A stretch of 15,308 nt of DNA from Armatimonadota bacterium (GTDB lineage Bacteria > Armatimonadota > Fimbriimonadia > Fimbriimonadales > ATM1), in NCBI GenBank assembly GCA_013816225.1, contig JACDEQ010000021.1:1-15308 (forward strand), given 5' to 3'. The translations under genes and the position numbers were made by a program. The notes under the pieces are model-generated. The model had not been told where the DNA came from. It was given only the letters and a program-made list of their open reading frames with translations, and did not search any database. Shown in pieces: positions 7,184-14,733 of this stretch; position 1 is the first letter of the stretch; each line of letters begins with the position of its first letter.

Positions 7184-7390
7184 ATGTCACACGAACGCAA
7201 GAAAGACGGCAAGCGCAAAGACAAGAAGACGGCTAAGATGCGAGAGGGAGAGGAAATCAGGCACGAAAACGCACAGGAGAAGCAACCGTCCACCGACGAG
7301 AAGGACATCATCACCTATAAGCCCGGGCGCACGGGCGATCACAATGTCGATCCCCAGGTGAGGGCGAGCCGAGGCAAGGGTCCTAAGTAG
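7184..7390 (+). CDS. Small basic, hydrophilic hypothetical protein
   Basis: An ATG at 7184 opens 68 codons to TAG 7388-7390. The product is almost entirely charged or polar: a Lys/Arg-rich N-terminal third (KKDGKRKDKKTAK), then Glu-rich stretches, and a C-terminus RASRGKGPK. It has no hydrophobic core and is predicted disordered; no family is recognised. Arguments for it are G/C-biased third codon positions and a stop placed so that it just overlaps (8 bp) the convergent DUF4126 gene. Against it are the absence of a Shine-Dalgarno and its simple composition. It might bind nucleic acid, but that is only a guess from charge. It is divergent from tRNA-Arg. Confidence 0.5.
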   Translation: MSHERKKDGKRKDKKTAKMREGEEIRHENAQEKQPSTDEKDIITYKPGRTGDHNVDPQVRASRGKGPK

Positions 7391-7979
7391 CTCCCGGCGG
7401 CCCGCTGAGGCCAGCGATGGTATTCCTCAGAAAGCGTATCATTTTTGGGATGACGATCAGCGAGGCGATGACGGCGACAACCACGACGCCGATCAGAATC
7501 ACAGGATAGTACGCAACCAGAGCGATCGCACCGACCGCGACGCCATCCTCGATCAAGCTCGCCGTAATATTCGAAAAGGGCTCCGGGCTCGTGTTGATCG
7601 CGGCCCGCGTTAAGGATTTCGTGCCGTGAGAGCTCGCCGCGATTCCGCCGCCGAGCAGGAACGCAATTCCTTGAATGATCGCGTCGTACTTCCCGAATGC
7701 GGCGAACGCAAGAGCCGCTCCCGCCGGGATTCGGATGAAGGTGTGGAACGTATCCCACATGCTGTCGATCAGCGGTATCTTGTCGGCGAGGAACTCGATT
7801 ACATACAAAACTGCGGCGAGGCCGATGATCCACCAACTCGTCAAGAACTCGAGGTTGCCGGGCAGCTGCAATTGTCCGAATCGGCTTAGGAGCCCTAGCA
7901 TCGCGACGCCGGCGTAGAGCTTGATGCCCGACACCCACGAGGCGCCCATCGCCACCGCCAGCGTGTGCTCGAAGCCCAT
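7383..7979 (-). CDS. DUF4126-family integral membrane protein
   Basis: This 198-residue protein matches the DUF4126 pattern as I remember it: an N-terminal GIKLYAGVAMLGLLSRFG, then LPGNLEFLTSWWIIGLAAVLYVIEF, the signature ADKIPLIDSMWDTFHTFIR, and PAGAALAFAAFG. Four to five hydrophobic segments are visible (about 20-35, 48-63, 85-95, 103-115, 146-177). The family has no assigned function. It starts 7 bp after the amidase stop and is surely its operon partner, possibly under the tRNA-Gly promoter. The C-terminus is short and basic. Confidence 0.85.
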   Translation of the reverse strand: MGFEHTLAVAMGASWVSGIKLYAGVAMLGLLSRFGQLQLPGNLEFLTSWWIIGLAAVLYVIEFLADKIPLIDSMWDTFHTFIRIPAGAALAFAAFGKYDAIIQGIAFLLGGGIAASSHGTKSLTRAAINTSPEPFSNITASLIEDGVAVGAIALVAYYPVILIGVVVVAVIASLIVIPKMIRFLRNTIAGLSGPPGAT

Positions 7980-7986
7980 CTGAACG

Positions 7987-8733
7987 TTAACGACGTTTGT
8001 GGGCGGCAGGTTGCCGACGATTTTTGATACTGTCGTATCGTGGCGTTCGCGTCAGTTCCGCGAACGCGGTTTTAGTTCGAAGCCCCGAGCGGACGGCGAG
8101 GACGCCGGCGGCCAGCGCCTTCGCCATTCTGTGCCTGTTGCGGTCCCCGGCGAGCCATGCTGCGTCCTTCTTGTCGGTGATGAACGCCATTTCGACCAGG
8201 AGGACGGGGACTTTGCTCAGGATCGAGCCTGTCAAGGCGCCTTGCCTCGCGCCGATAAGCGTCCTTTCGTCTCCGCGAAGGCCGTTGCTTCTGAGTTGGC
8301 GTTTCAGGGCGGACGAGAAAGGCCCGAAGAAAGCTCTAGCTGCGAGGGCGGACTCCTCAAGAACGTCCTTGCTCGGCCCCGAGATGCCATTTGCGGTGCC
8401 GGTCTTTCTCGGGTAGTAAACCGTGAACCCGGACCCCGGCCCCGCGTCCGCGTGAAGGCGGATCAAGAGGTCGGCGCGGGCTTTGTTCGCGATCTCCGCC
8501 CGCCTGGCGTTCGTTACGAACTCCATCTCGTGCCGCTTCGTGAGCACGATTTTTATGGGATGGTCGGCGAGCTCCTGCCGCAGCCGTTGGGAAATATCCC
8601 AAACCACCGCGACTTCGCGCAAGCCGTTGTGGACCGTGTTTCCGCTGCCGTTCTCGCTGGGGTGGCCGGGGTCTATGCAAAGGGTAAAGGCCGGCGAGAT
8701 GGCGTATGCGCAGACTAATAGGAAGAGGGGCAC
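7987..8733 (-). CDS. Exported N-acetylmuramoyl-L-alanine amidase (Amidase_3)
   Basis: The enzyme cuts the amide bond between N-acetylmuramic acid and L-alanine in peptidoglycan, acting outside the cytoplasmic membrane. The 248-residue sequence has zinc ligands H24 (CIDPGHPS), E40 (NGLREVAVV) and H94 (IRLHADAG), and catalytic E181 in PVLLVEMAFITD. The N-terminus is hydrophobic (PLFLLVCAYAISPAFT) but lacks the usual positive residues, so the signal peptide is atypical. The start is GTG 8731-8733; the first ATG downstream would delete a zinc ligand. The tRNA-Gly CCA end lies only 13 nt upstream, leaving no room for a promoter and no clear ribosome-binding site. The C-terminal ~35 residues are basic and may bind the wall. 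Confidence 0.9.
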   Translation of the reverse strand: MPLFLLVCAYAISPAFTLCIDPGHPSENGSGNTVHNGLREVAVVWDISQRLRQELADHPIKIVLTKRHEMEFVTNARRAEIANKARADLLIRLHADAGPGSGFTVYYPRKTGTANGISGPSKDVLEESALAARAFFGPFSSALKRQLRSNGLRGDERTLIGARQGALTGSILSKVPVLLVEMAFITDKKDAAWLAGDRNRHRMAKALAAGVLAVRSGLRTKTAFAELTRTPRYDSIKNRRQPAAHKRR

Positions 8734-8746
8734 GGCGTTAGAATCT

Positions 8747-8821
8747 TGGAGCGGGCGACGGGGGTCGAACCCGCGACATTCTGCTTGGGAAGCAGATGCT
8801 CTGCCACTGAGCTACACCCGC
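8747..8821 (-). tRNA. tRNA-Gly (anticodon CCC)
   Basis: On the minus strand GCGGGTG (8821-8815) pairs with CGCCCGC (8757-8751), with one G-C/G-U imperfection. The D arm is GCTC/GAGC, the anticodon stem TCTGC/GCAGA with loop TTCCCAA, and the T arm GCGGG/CCCGT around TTCGACC. The anticodon CCC reads glycine codon GGG. The discriminator is T and CCA is encoded at 8749-8747. The amidase GTG follows 13 nt later on the same strand. Confidence 0.97.
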
Positions 8822-8831
8822 TCGTGGTCCC

Positions 8832-8837
8832 ATTATG
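8832..8837 (-). promoter_or_regulatory. Candidate -10 element of tRNA-Gly
   Basis: CATAAT on the minus strand (five of six to TATAAT) lies 10 bp before the tRNA 5' end, the expected distance. The -35 region is not recognisable. It would also serve the downstream amidase and DUF4126 genes. Confidence 0.4.
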
Positions 8838-8945
8838 CAACAGCCGCCAGGGTGGCTGCCGAATCGTCTAGGAGCGCACCGGCAAAGGGCGTTCATGCTC
8901 TTGTCCGGAGCCTGTACCGGAAGGGTAGGGGCCGAATGCGGGGAG

Positions 8946-9284
8946 TTAGTGGTTGTGGCCGTCGTCTTTGGAGGCGAGGGCCTTGCCGTCCTTAAACTTA
9001 GCGGGATCTGCTTTGAACTGTTCCGGACAGTCGCCGCAGCAGAAGTAATACCGCTTGCCGTTGTAATCTTGGTGGCCGACGGCATCTTTCTCCGTGGTCG
9101 TCGATCCCATAACCGGACACACGATCTGGCCGGCGTCGTTCTTGAAAACGACCGGGGTTGCGGTGGCCGAGTTGTCGGTGCTCGCCGGAGCCGTCGACTC
9201 GGGGGTGTCGGCTTTCTGGTCGGATGAGCAGCCGGTGAAGAAGACGGCTGACGCCGCGGCGATAAGCATGAGTGCAATTTTCAT
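8946..9284 (-). CDS. YHS/TRASH-type metal-binding lipoprotein
   Basis: This 112-residue protein has a lipoprotein signal peptide with the cleavage site FFTG-C19, so it should be anchored in a membrane facing the periplasm. A Ser/Thr/Ala-rich linker (21-45) leads to a small metal-binding domain: C56-P-V-M59, then YNGKRYYFCCGDCPEQF with C82, C83 and C86, which is the YHS/TRASH pattern linked to copper and other heavy metals. The tail ends DDGHNH, adding possible ligands. It is the last gene of the RND efflux operon, 20 bp after the permease, with a good ribosome-binding site GGGAG seven bases before ATG. It may hand metal to the pump or sense it; the metal is not determined. Confidence 0.85.
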   Translation of the reverse strand: MKIALMLIAAASAVFFTGCSSDQKADTPESTAPASTDNSATATPVVFKNDAGQIVCPVMGSTTTEKDAVGHQDYNGKRYYFCCGDCPEQFKADPAKFKDGKALASKDDGHNH

Positions 9285-9304
9285 AGATGTTCTCCCAATT
9301 GTAC

Positions 9305-12300
9305 TTACTCTACTGTAGCCTCGGACAATTCGACTGCCGGCAACGAAGCCGGATCCCTCTTTAGGACCTTAACTTGGAACCAGCGCGAGATGTCGTCCAC
9401 GATCGCGTGCATTACGGGAATGTCCAAGAGCGAAAGGACCGTCCCTACGAGCAGTCCGCCGATGATCACCGTGCCGAGCGGCTGGTAGGCGTCGAGCCCC
9501 GTCTTCGGCCAGAACGCCACGCCTGCCATGACGACGATGGTGATGAGCGACGTCATGAGGATCGGCCGAAGCCGCTGCGGCGCCGCTTTCGCGATTGCCT
9601 CGTTGCGCGGCAGCCCTTGGTGGCGGTAGGACAGGATTAGGTCGATGATAAGGACCGCCGTCACGATGTCCATCCCACTTAGGATGATGATCCCCAGGAT
9701 CGAAACCGTCGAGAACGCTTGGTGTGTCAGCCACAGCATGAAGAACACGCCGCTGAGTTCGAGCGGCAGGCTGAAGATCATCTGCAGCGGCTGAAGGAAC
9801 CCGCCGAACTGCGCAACCAAGATCAGATACATCAGCACCAGCGCAACGGCCAGCCCATACATCATCACGCGGAAGCTGTCCATCATCTGGGTCATGTCGC
9901 CGCGCGCCTCGATTCCGTAGCCGGGCGGCCAGTTCATCTGGGACTGCGCCTTCATTTGGAGGTCCATGGTCACGTCCATGCTCGGGCGGCCGTCCTTGCG
10001 GTAGTAGCCGCCGATGCTGATGACCCGGCGTAATTGATCATGCTCGATCATGCTGGGCGACATTCGCTTCTCGAGGGTCACCAGTTCAAGAAGCGGAATT
10101 TGGTCGCCGTTCATGCCGGTGATGAACATGCCATCTAGATCGGCGAGGTTGTTGTGCTGCTCCTCGGCGAAGCGCACCTGAATCGTGGCGGGGCGCTTGT
10201 TGGGAAGGCGATAGAACTCGGTCGTATAGCCACCTCGGAGCGCGTAGTAGGCTTGATCGGCGATCATCGCGGGGGTCAAGCCGTGAGCGAGAGCCTTGCT
10301 CTTGTCGACGACAAGCTCGTACGACGGCTTGCTCATCTCCCAACTCAGGAATGGCTGTGCCATGTCAGGCTGCTCGTCGCGCGGGTCTTTCACTTGCTCC
10401 TGGGCGATCGTGAGCGCCTCCTTACCCATCATGTCGAGAAGCTGAAGATCCTTGCCGTATATAACGAGCGCGACGGGCGCGAGGGCGGTTGCCATGACAT
10501 CGCTGCCCATTTCCTTGATCTGCATCCGGCGGATGCCGGGGATTTCGGCCAAGGCCCGGCGGTGAATCTTGTCGATGATTTTCCAGATCTCGGGACGGCC
10601 GCTGTCTTTGTCGGAGAAGGTCATCATCGCGCTAAGGCCGTTGACCGTGTTCATCCCGTAACCCGTGAAGTACGCGCCACCCGCCATTCCCGGGCCGCCT
10701 TCGTTTCCGATATCGGCGCTGACGTGCTCTATCCAGCCCTTGCTCCCACCCTCTTCCAGGATGATCTGCTCGAGTTGCTGCGTCGCTCTTTCAGTCGCCG
10801 CGAACGATGCGCCCGGTTTCATCTCCATCTGGATACTCGCCTGCCCCACGTCCGCGAGCGGCATCATTTCGCTGCCGATGAAGTAGTAGAAGCCGAAACC
10901 GATCACAATCGTGATTCCTATCCGAACGAAGTTCGCCAGCGGATTACGCAGCATCCACCGGATTAGCCGTTCGTAACCGCGCTCCAGCCCGGTGAGCCAG
11001 TTTTCGAAAGGGCGCAGAAAGAGCTTCGAGAACCATGTTTGACGACGCTCCTCGGGCAGCTGCATGAACCGTGCGCACAAAACTGCGGTGAGCGTCATCG
11101 AAACGATGTAGCTGAAGATAAGGCCGAAGATGATCGGCCAGCAGAGGCCGACGAACATCAATTGGGTAATGCCCCCGCTCATCATCAGCGGAACGAGCGC
11201 TACGATGAGGACGATCGTTGCCGCCAGCACCGAGCGCCGCACCTCGGTGATTCCGTCGATCGTCGCGGTGCGGCGATCCTTCCCCATTCGCATGTGCCTT
11301 TCCACTGCGTGGATGTCGATAATTGCGTCATCCACCAGTCGACCCATCGCGATCAAGAGGCCGATCAACGTGCTCGAATTGAGGCTCATTCCCAAACCGG
11401 ACATCGCGAGCAGCGACATCGCGAGCGAGGTCGGGATCGCCGTGAGCGCGATGAGGGTGCCGCGCCACTCTCCGAGGAAGAACAGGACGGCGATTCCCGT
11501 GAGTAGGATGGCGATCGTCAGCTCCTCCCACATGTTGTGGAAGAGTGTGTCCACGAAGCTCGAGTTGTCGTAAGCGATGTCGAACTTGATGCCGGGGTTC
11601 TCTTTCTCTAGGCCCCGGGCGATTTTCATCACCGCGTTAATGGTGACCGGTGAGCTAGCGTCTGGGTTTTGGAGGACGTTTACGGCGATCGCGTTCTTAT
11701 CTACGTTGCCGCCGTGCATGTGGTGGTAAGCCGAACGCTGCTCGACGAACGTGTCCGAAACCTCCGCAACGTCCCCGACAAGCACAACCCTGTCACCCGC
11801 AGCCTTGATCGGGTAAGCCTCGACCGTCTCGGCGCCTTGTGCGAGCGTATCGATCCGGAGGATCGGCTCCGAAGTGTCACTCGTAACCTGGCCGGCGGGC
11901 TTGGCGACGTTGTTCTCGTCGATGGCTTTGCGAACGTCGGCGAGCGAAAGGCCGAAGCTAAACAGCTTGTCACGGTCGACCCGGACCTGCAACTGCCGCC
12001 GGAATCCGCCGAACGGCGAAACGGTGTAGATGTTTCGATGCGCCGCCTTAAACCTGTTGATGACTTCGTTGTCTGCAAAATCGCGCAGCCGTGCTCCGTC
12101 CCAGCCCATATTTTTGTCGCCGGTTAAGCTGAGGGTCAACACCGGCAGGTTCAAAGGATCCACGCGCAAGACCCAGGAAGGCTTGAGGTTCGCTCCGGTT
12201 CCCGGAAGGTCGGCTTGAACGACGTTGAGCAGGCTTTGGACCTCCACCTGCGCCTTCTGCATGTCCGTTCCGTAGGGATATTCCAAAACGACCATGCTGA

Positions 12301-12592
12301 ACCCGTCTTGGCTGACGGATCGGATGTATCGCACTTGTGGTACGTTGACCATCCGCTGCTCGATGGGGCCCGAGAAGTACGTCTCCATCTCCTGGGCGCC
12401 GAGGCCGGGCATCTCGGTCACGATCCCGAGCATCGGACTTTCCACGTAGGGCATGAATCGCCGTGGCATCAGATAGCCGATCGCTACGATTCCCAAGACC
12501 AACATCGCCAGGAAGAACGCGATGACGACGTAGGAGTGGTCGACAGACCAGCGGACGAGGTTGAACCCCGATCCGCTGTTAGTGTCCTTCAT
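9305..12592 (-). CDS. RND efflux permease, CusA/AcrB superfamily
   Basis: At 1095 residues this has the size and twofold layout of RND pumps: TM1 at about 19-40, a large periplasmic loop, TMs 2-6 at about 358-500, a second loop from about 600 to 890, and TMs 8-12 at about 915-1075. TM4 carries D421-D422 in RLVDDAIIDIHAVER, equivalent to AcrB D407-D408, so it is proton-driven. A HHMH motif (290-293) and many Met residues line the periplasmic part. Substrate class is not certain from the permease alone; the adaptor and lipoprotein suggest heavy metal, perhaps Cu(I)/Ag(I). The ATG at 12592 overlaps the adaptor gene by 14 bp; an upstream in-frame start at 12655 would lie deep inside the adaptor and is unlikely. 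It is translated in an operon with the adaptor. Confidence 0.9.
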   Translation of the reverse strand: MKDTNSGSGFNLVRWSVDHSYVVIAFFLAMLVLGIVAIGYLMPRRFMPYVESPMLGIVTEMPGLGAQEMETYFSGPIEQRMVNVPQVRYIRSVSQDGFSMVVLEYPYGTDMQKAQVEVQSLLNVVQADLPGTGANLKPSWVLRVDPLNLPVLTLSLTGDKNMGWDGARLRDFADNEVINRFKAAHRNIYTVSPFGGFRRQLQVRVDRDKLFSFGLSLADVRKAIDENNVAKPAGQVTSDTSEPILRIDTLAQGAETVEAYPIKAAGDRVVLVGDVAEVSDTFVEQRSAYHHMHGGNVDKNAIAVNVLQNPDASSPVTINAVMKIARGLEKENPGIKFDIAYDNSSFVDTLFHNMWEELTIAILLTGIAVLFFLGEWRGTLIALTAIPTSLAMSLLAMSGLGMSLNSSTLIGLLIAMGRLVDDAIIDIHAVERHMRMGKDRRTATIDGITEVRRSVLAATIVLIVALVPLMMSGGITQLMFVGLCWPIIFGLIFSYIVSMTLTAVLCARFMQLPEERRQTWFSKLFLRPFENWLTGLERGYERLIRWMLRNPLANFVRIGITIVIGFGFYYFIGSEMMPLADVGQASIQMEMKPGASFAATERATQQLEQIILEEGGSKGWIEHVSADIGNEGGPGMAGGAYFTGYGMNTVNGLSAMMTFSDKDSGRPEIWKIIDKIHRRALAEIPGIRRMQIKEMGSDVMATALAPVALVIYGKDLQLLDMMGKEALTIAQEQVKDPRDEQPDMAQPFLSWEMSKPSYELVVDKSKALAHGLTPAMIADQAYYALRGGYTTEFYRLPNKRPATIQVRFAEEQHNNLADLDGMFITGMNGDQIPLLELVTLEKRMSPSMIEHDQLRRVISIGGYYRKDGRPSMDVTMDLQMKAQSQMNWPPGYGIEARGDMTQMMDSFRVMMYGLAVALVLMYLILVAQFGGFLQPLQMIFSLPLELSGVFFMLWLTHQAFSTVSILGIIILSGMDIVTAVLIIDLILSYRHQGLPRNEAIAKAAPQRLRPILMTSLITIVVMAGVAFWPKTGLDAYQPLGTVIIGGLLVGTVLSLLDIPVMHAIVDDISRWFQVKVLKRDPASLPAVELSEATVE

Positions 12593-14291
12593 GGGGTCCC
12601 GGCGAATTGCTGCCCTTCGGGAGTTGTTTCGGCCCGTCCGGTTCCCACGGAACAACTTGAATCGGCGTCCCTTCGATCAGGTTCTCATGGCCGGCGTAGA
12701 TCACCCGGTCGCCGTTTTTCAGTCCGGTAAGGACGGACACGTACTCGCCATCCGCTGAGCCTGTGGCCACCGGCCAGCGGGCCGCGACGGCTTTGCTCAT
12801 CGCTTGTCGAGGAGTCAGCTCCATTTTGCATATCGGGCACGCTCCTGGTCCAGGACTGCTGACTTCGGGGTGCATCGTACATGTCCAGTCCGTCTTGACA
12901 TCGCCCTTGCGCTCGGCCACGACCCAGACGAACTTTCCGCCATCGGCATCGCGATGGATTGCGCTTTCGCGAACGGCGATTCCTCGCTTGCCGGCGCCCG
13001 TGCCGATGGAAACCTTGGCGAACGAGCCTGGAACCAGCGCGCGGTCGGGATTGCCGATGACTGCCTCAGCAGTGAAGGTCCGCGTGGAGGTTTCCGCCGC
13101 GGGGAAGATGCTCGTGATGGTTCCGCGGCGAGTAAGTTTGCCCGACTCAATCTGGACCGGCGAGCCGACTTTGAGCCTGCCTACAAGTCGCGACGGGATT
13201 TGCGCCTGGACGCGGACTCGGTCGACGACTTTGAGCTTCATCACGGTCTGGCCCGGCTGGACCAGGCTGCCGGGGCTGACGAGCCTCTCGGAAACGACCG
13301 CATCGTCGAGGGCGCGCAGCTGGCGGTAGCCGGAAATGATGCGCGCCGAGCCGGCGCCGCTGGCAACGGCTTTGGCTTCGGCTCTTCGGGCAGCCACCTC
13401 GGCTTGCGCTTTGGCGATCTCTCGATCGGCTTCGGCGACCCGCTTTCTGGCGGCCGCGTGGTTCCCCACGGCGAATGAAACTGCGCTATCGGCGGCGAGT
13501 ATGCGACTTTGGGCGGCGTCCGCAGCTTTGGCGGTGGTCAGCACGTCGGCATTGGCGGATCGCACCTTCGCGGCTTGAGCATCGCGCGCCGCCTTTGCCG
13601 CCTGCAGGTCGTCGAGGGAGATCGCGTCGGCCTCGTAAAGCCGCTGCTGGCGCTCGAGCTTTTGGTCAGCATAGGTCAGGTCAGCTTCCATCTCGTCGAC
13701 ATCGGCGTGTTTCGCTTTGACCTCTTCGCGAGCTCGGATGGCCTCGATTCCGACCGTCGTGCGCTCCGCGCGCGCCTGCCGCTCGGCTGAGGACATGGCG
13801 CCGGACTCCACGGCAGCACGCTCTCGAGCGGCCCGCAATCGGGAAACTTCCATCTCGGCGACGGTCACCATCGCGAGACCGGCCTTGCCTTCGAGTCCAG
13901 CCTGAGCGGCCTGCGTCGCGTACTCGTCGGCTTCGAGCCTTGCCAGCAGCTGCCCGGCCCTTACGGAGTCGCCAGGATAAACGGGAACTGCCACCACGCG
14001 GCCGGGGATTCGCGCGACAACATCCTCGTCGCTGAACGCCATGACGGTTCCGGGGAAAGACTCTTCGCCACCAACGCCGCGAGAGGAAACTTCCTCGGCG
14101 CCGACCGGCTGCACGCCGGGCGGCGATTTCATGGCGGTCATGTCCATCGCTTGCGCCTCGAACGGCGTCATCGATCCGACGTGGCGATTGTTGACAACGA
14201 CCCAGCGGACGACAAGGAAAGTAATAGCCATCGCCAGCAGCGATAGGATCAGAACCCAATTTTTCGAACGTGAAACAATATGTTCAGGCAT
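12579..14291 (-). CDS. RND periplasmic adaptor (membrane fusion protein) with C-terminal heavy-metal-binding domain
   Basis: This 570-residue adaptor links the permease to an outer-membrane channel. Residues 12-33 form an N-terminal membrane anchor. The lipoyl half-motifs flank at 88-120 (VVARIPGRVVAVPVYPGDSVRAGQLLARLE) and 327-352, with an Ala/Arg/Glu-rich coiled-coil hairpin of about 190 residues (125-315) between them. A beta-barrel domain follows (355-435). Residues 468-494 are a heavy-metal-binding domain, WTCTMHPEV...ACPICKM, with C471, M473, H474, C485, C488 and M490. It interrupts the membrane-proximal domain, which resumes at YVSVLTGLKNGDRVIYAG. In CusB-like proteins I know, this domain is usually N-terminal. 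AAGAAGG at 14299-14305 is a plausible ribosome-binding site for ATG 14291. The C-terminus ends GPHEGH. Confidence 0.9.
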   Translation of the reverse strand: MPEHIVSRSKNWVLILSLLAMAITFLVVRWVVVNNRHVGSMTPFEAQAMDMTAMKSPPGVQPVGAEEVSSRGVGGEESFPGTVMAFSDEDVVARIPGRVVAVPVYPGDSVRAGQLLARLEADEYATQAAQAGLEGKAGLAMVTVAEMEVSRLRAARERAAVESGAMSSAERQARAERTTVGIEAIRAREEVKAKHADVDEMEADLTYADQKLERQQRLYEADAISLDDLQAAKAARDAQAAKVRSANADVLTTAKAADAAQSRILAADSAVSFAVGNHAAARKRVAEADREIAKAQAEVAARRAEAKAVASGAGSARIISGYRQLRALDDAVVSERLVSPGSLVQPGQTVMKLKVVDRVRVQAQIPSRLVGRLKVGSPVQIESGKLTRRGTITSIFPAAETSTRTFTAEAVIGNPDRALVPGSFAKVSIGTGAGKRGIAVRESAIHRDADGGKFVWVVAERKGDVKTDWTCTMHPEVSSPGPGACPICKMELTPRQAMSKAVAARWPVATGSADGEYVSVLTGLKNGDRVIYAGHENLIEGTPIQVVPWEPDGPKQLPKGSNSPGPHEGH

Positions 14292-14359
14292 ACGCGAACC
14301 TTCTTGATAGATGCAGTGAGAGGACGAGAGGCGCGGGCAATCAGTGGCCGCGCGTCAGA

Positions 14360-14728
14360 TTACGCGTAGGCGGGAGGGGCTCTTAGGGTTTCGGTCGAGA
14401 GGTCGGGAGTCCTTATCCTTGGCGGTCCGGCTTTTAGGACGGGTGCCGCCCGCATCGTTATTCTCGGTTCTAGGAACGGCGCGGCCCCGGCGGGCAAGAG
14501 GCCGGGCGCAATGCTCACGAGAACCTTCGCAAAAGTTGTTTCCGGATGTTCCTTCTTGGCCAGCACCCGGCAGTCTTTTGAAGGGGGATCGCAGCAGCTG
14601 CGCTTCTCTTCGCAGGAGCATTTGGTCGAGGTGGAGTCTTTGGGACATGCGCAGACCCAATACGCCGCCCCGGCTTGGCCGATGAGCAGCGCGATCAGGA
14701 TCGTCAAAGAGATGGCTCGTTTCAACAA
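14360..14728 (-). CDS. Secreted cysteine-rich small protein, first gene of the efflux operon
   Basis: This 122-residue ORF starts with a signal peptide (LKRAISLTILIALLIGQAGAA, cleavage near residue 21). Right after it come seven cysteines in 28 residues: C26-A-C28, C37-S-C39, C45-C46 and C53, among charged residues, like a small metal-binding or metallothionein-like module. The rest (65-122) is Pro/Ala/Arg-rich and probably unstructured. No family is recognised. It lies 68 bp before the adaptor gene on the same strand and right behind a strong promoter, so it is taken as part of the efflux operon. Start codons are TTG 14728 or TTG 14725; an in-frame TAA at 14737-14735 rules out a longer start. 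With -10 ending at 14734 the message would be leaderless or nearly so. Confidence 0.75.
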   Translation of the reverse strand: MLKRAISLTILIALLIGQAGAAYWVCACPKDSTSTKCSCEEKRSCCDPPSKDCRVLAKKEHPETTFAKVLVSIAPGLLPAGAAPFLEPRITMRAAPVLKAGPPRIRTPDLSTETLRAPPAYA

Positions 14729-14733
14729 GCTAA

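Noticed and set aside
7069..8821. Integrated element between the two tRNA genes
   Set aside because: No integrase, no duplicated tRNA end or att-like direct repeat is visible, and the genes between are ordinary chromosomal families.
8904..8921. Terminator hairpin after the YHS lipoprotein gene (TCCGG, 8-nt loop, CCGGA)
   Set aside because: The stem is only five pairs and no T run follows on the transcribed strand, so intrinsic termination is not supported.
10154..10966. 270-codon forward ORF opposite the RND permease
   Set aside because: It is an antisense shadow of a strongly coding GC-rich gene; the translation is His/Arg/Asp-rich and resembles no protein family.
12593..12655. Longer N-terminus for the RND permease
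   Set aside because: It would add 21 basic residues (FRGNRTGRNNSRR...) and overlap the adaptor by 77 bp; the ATG at 12592 gives the normal RND N-terminus.
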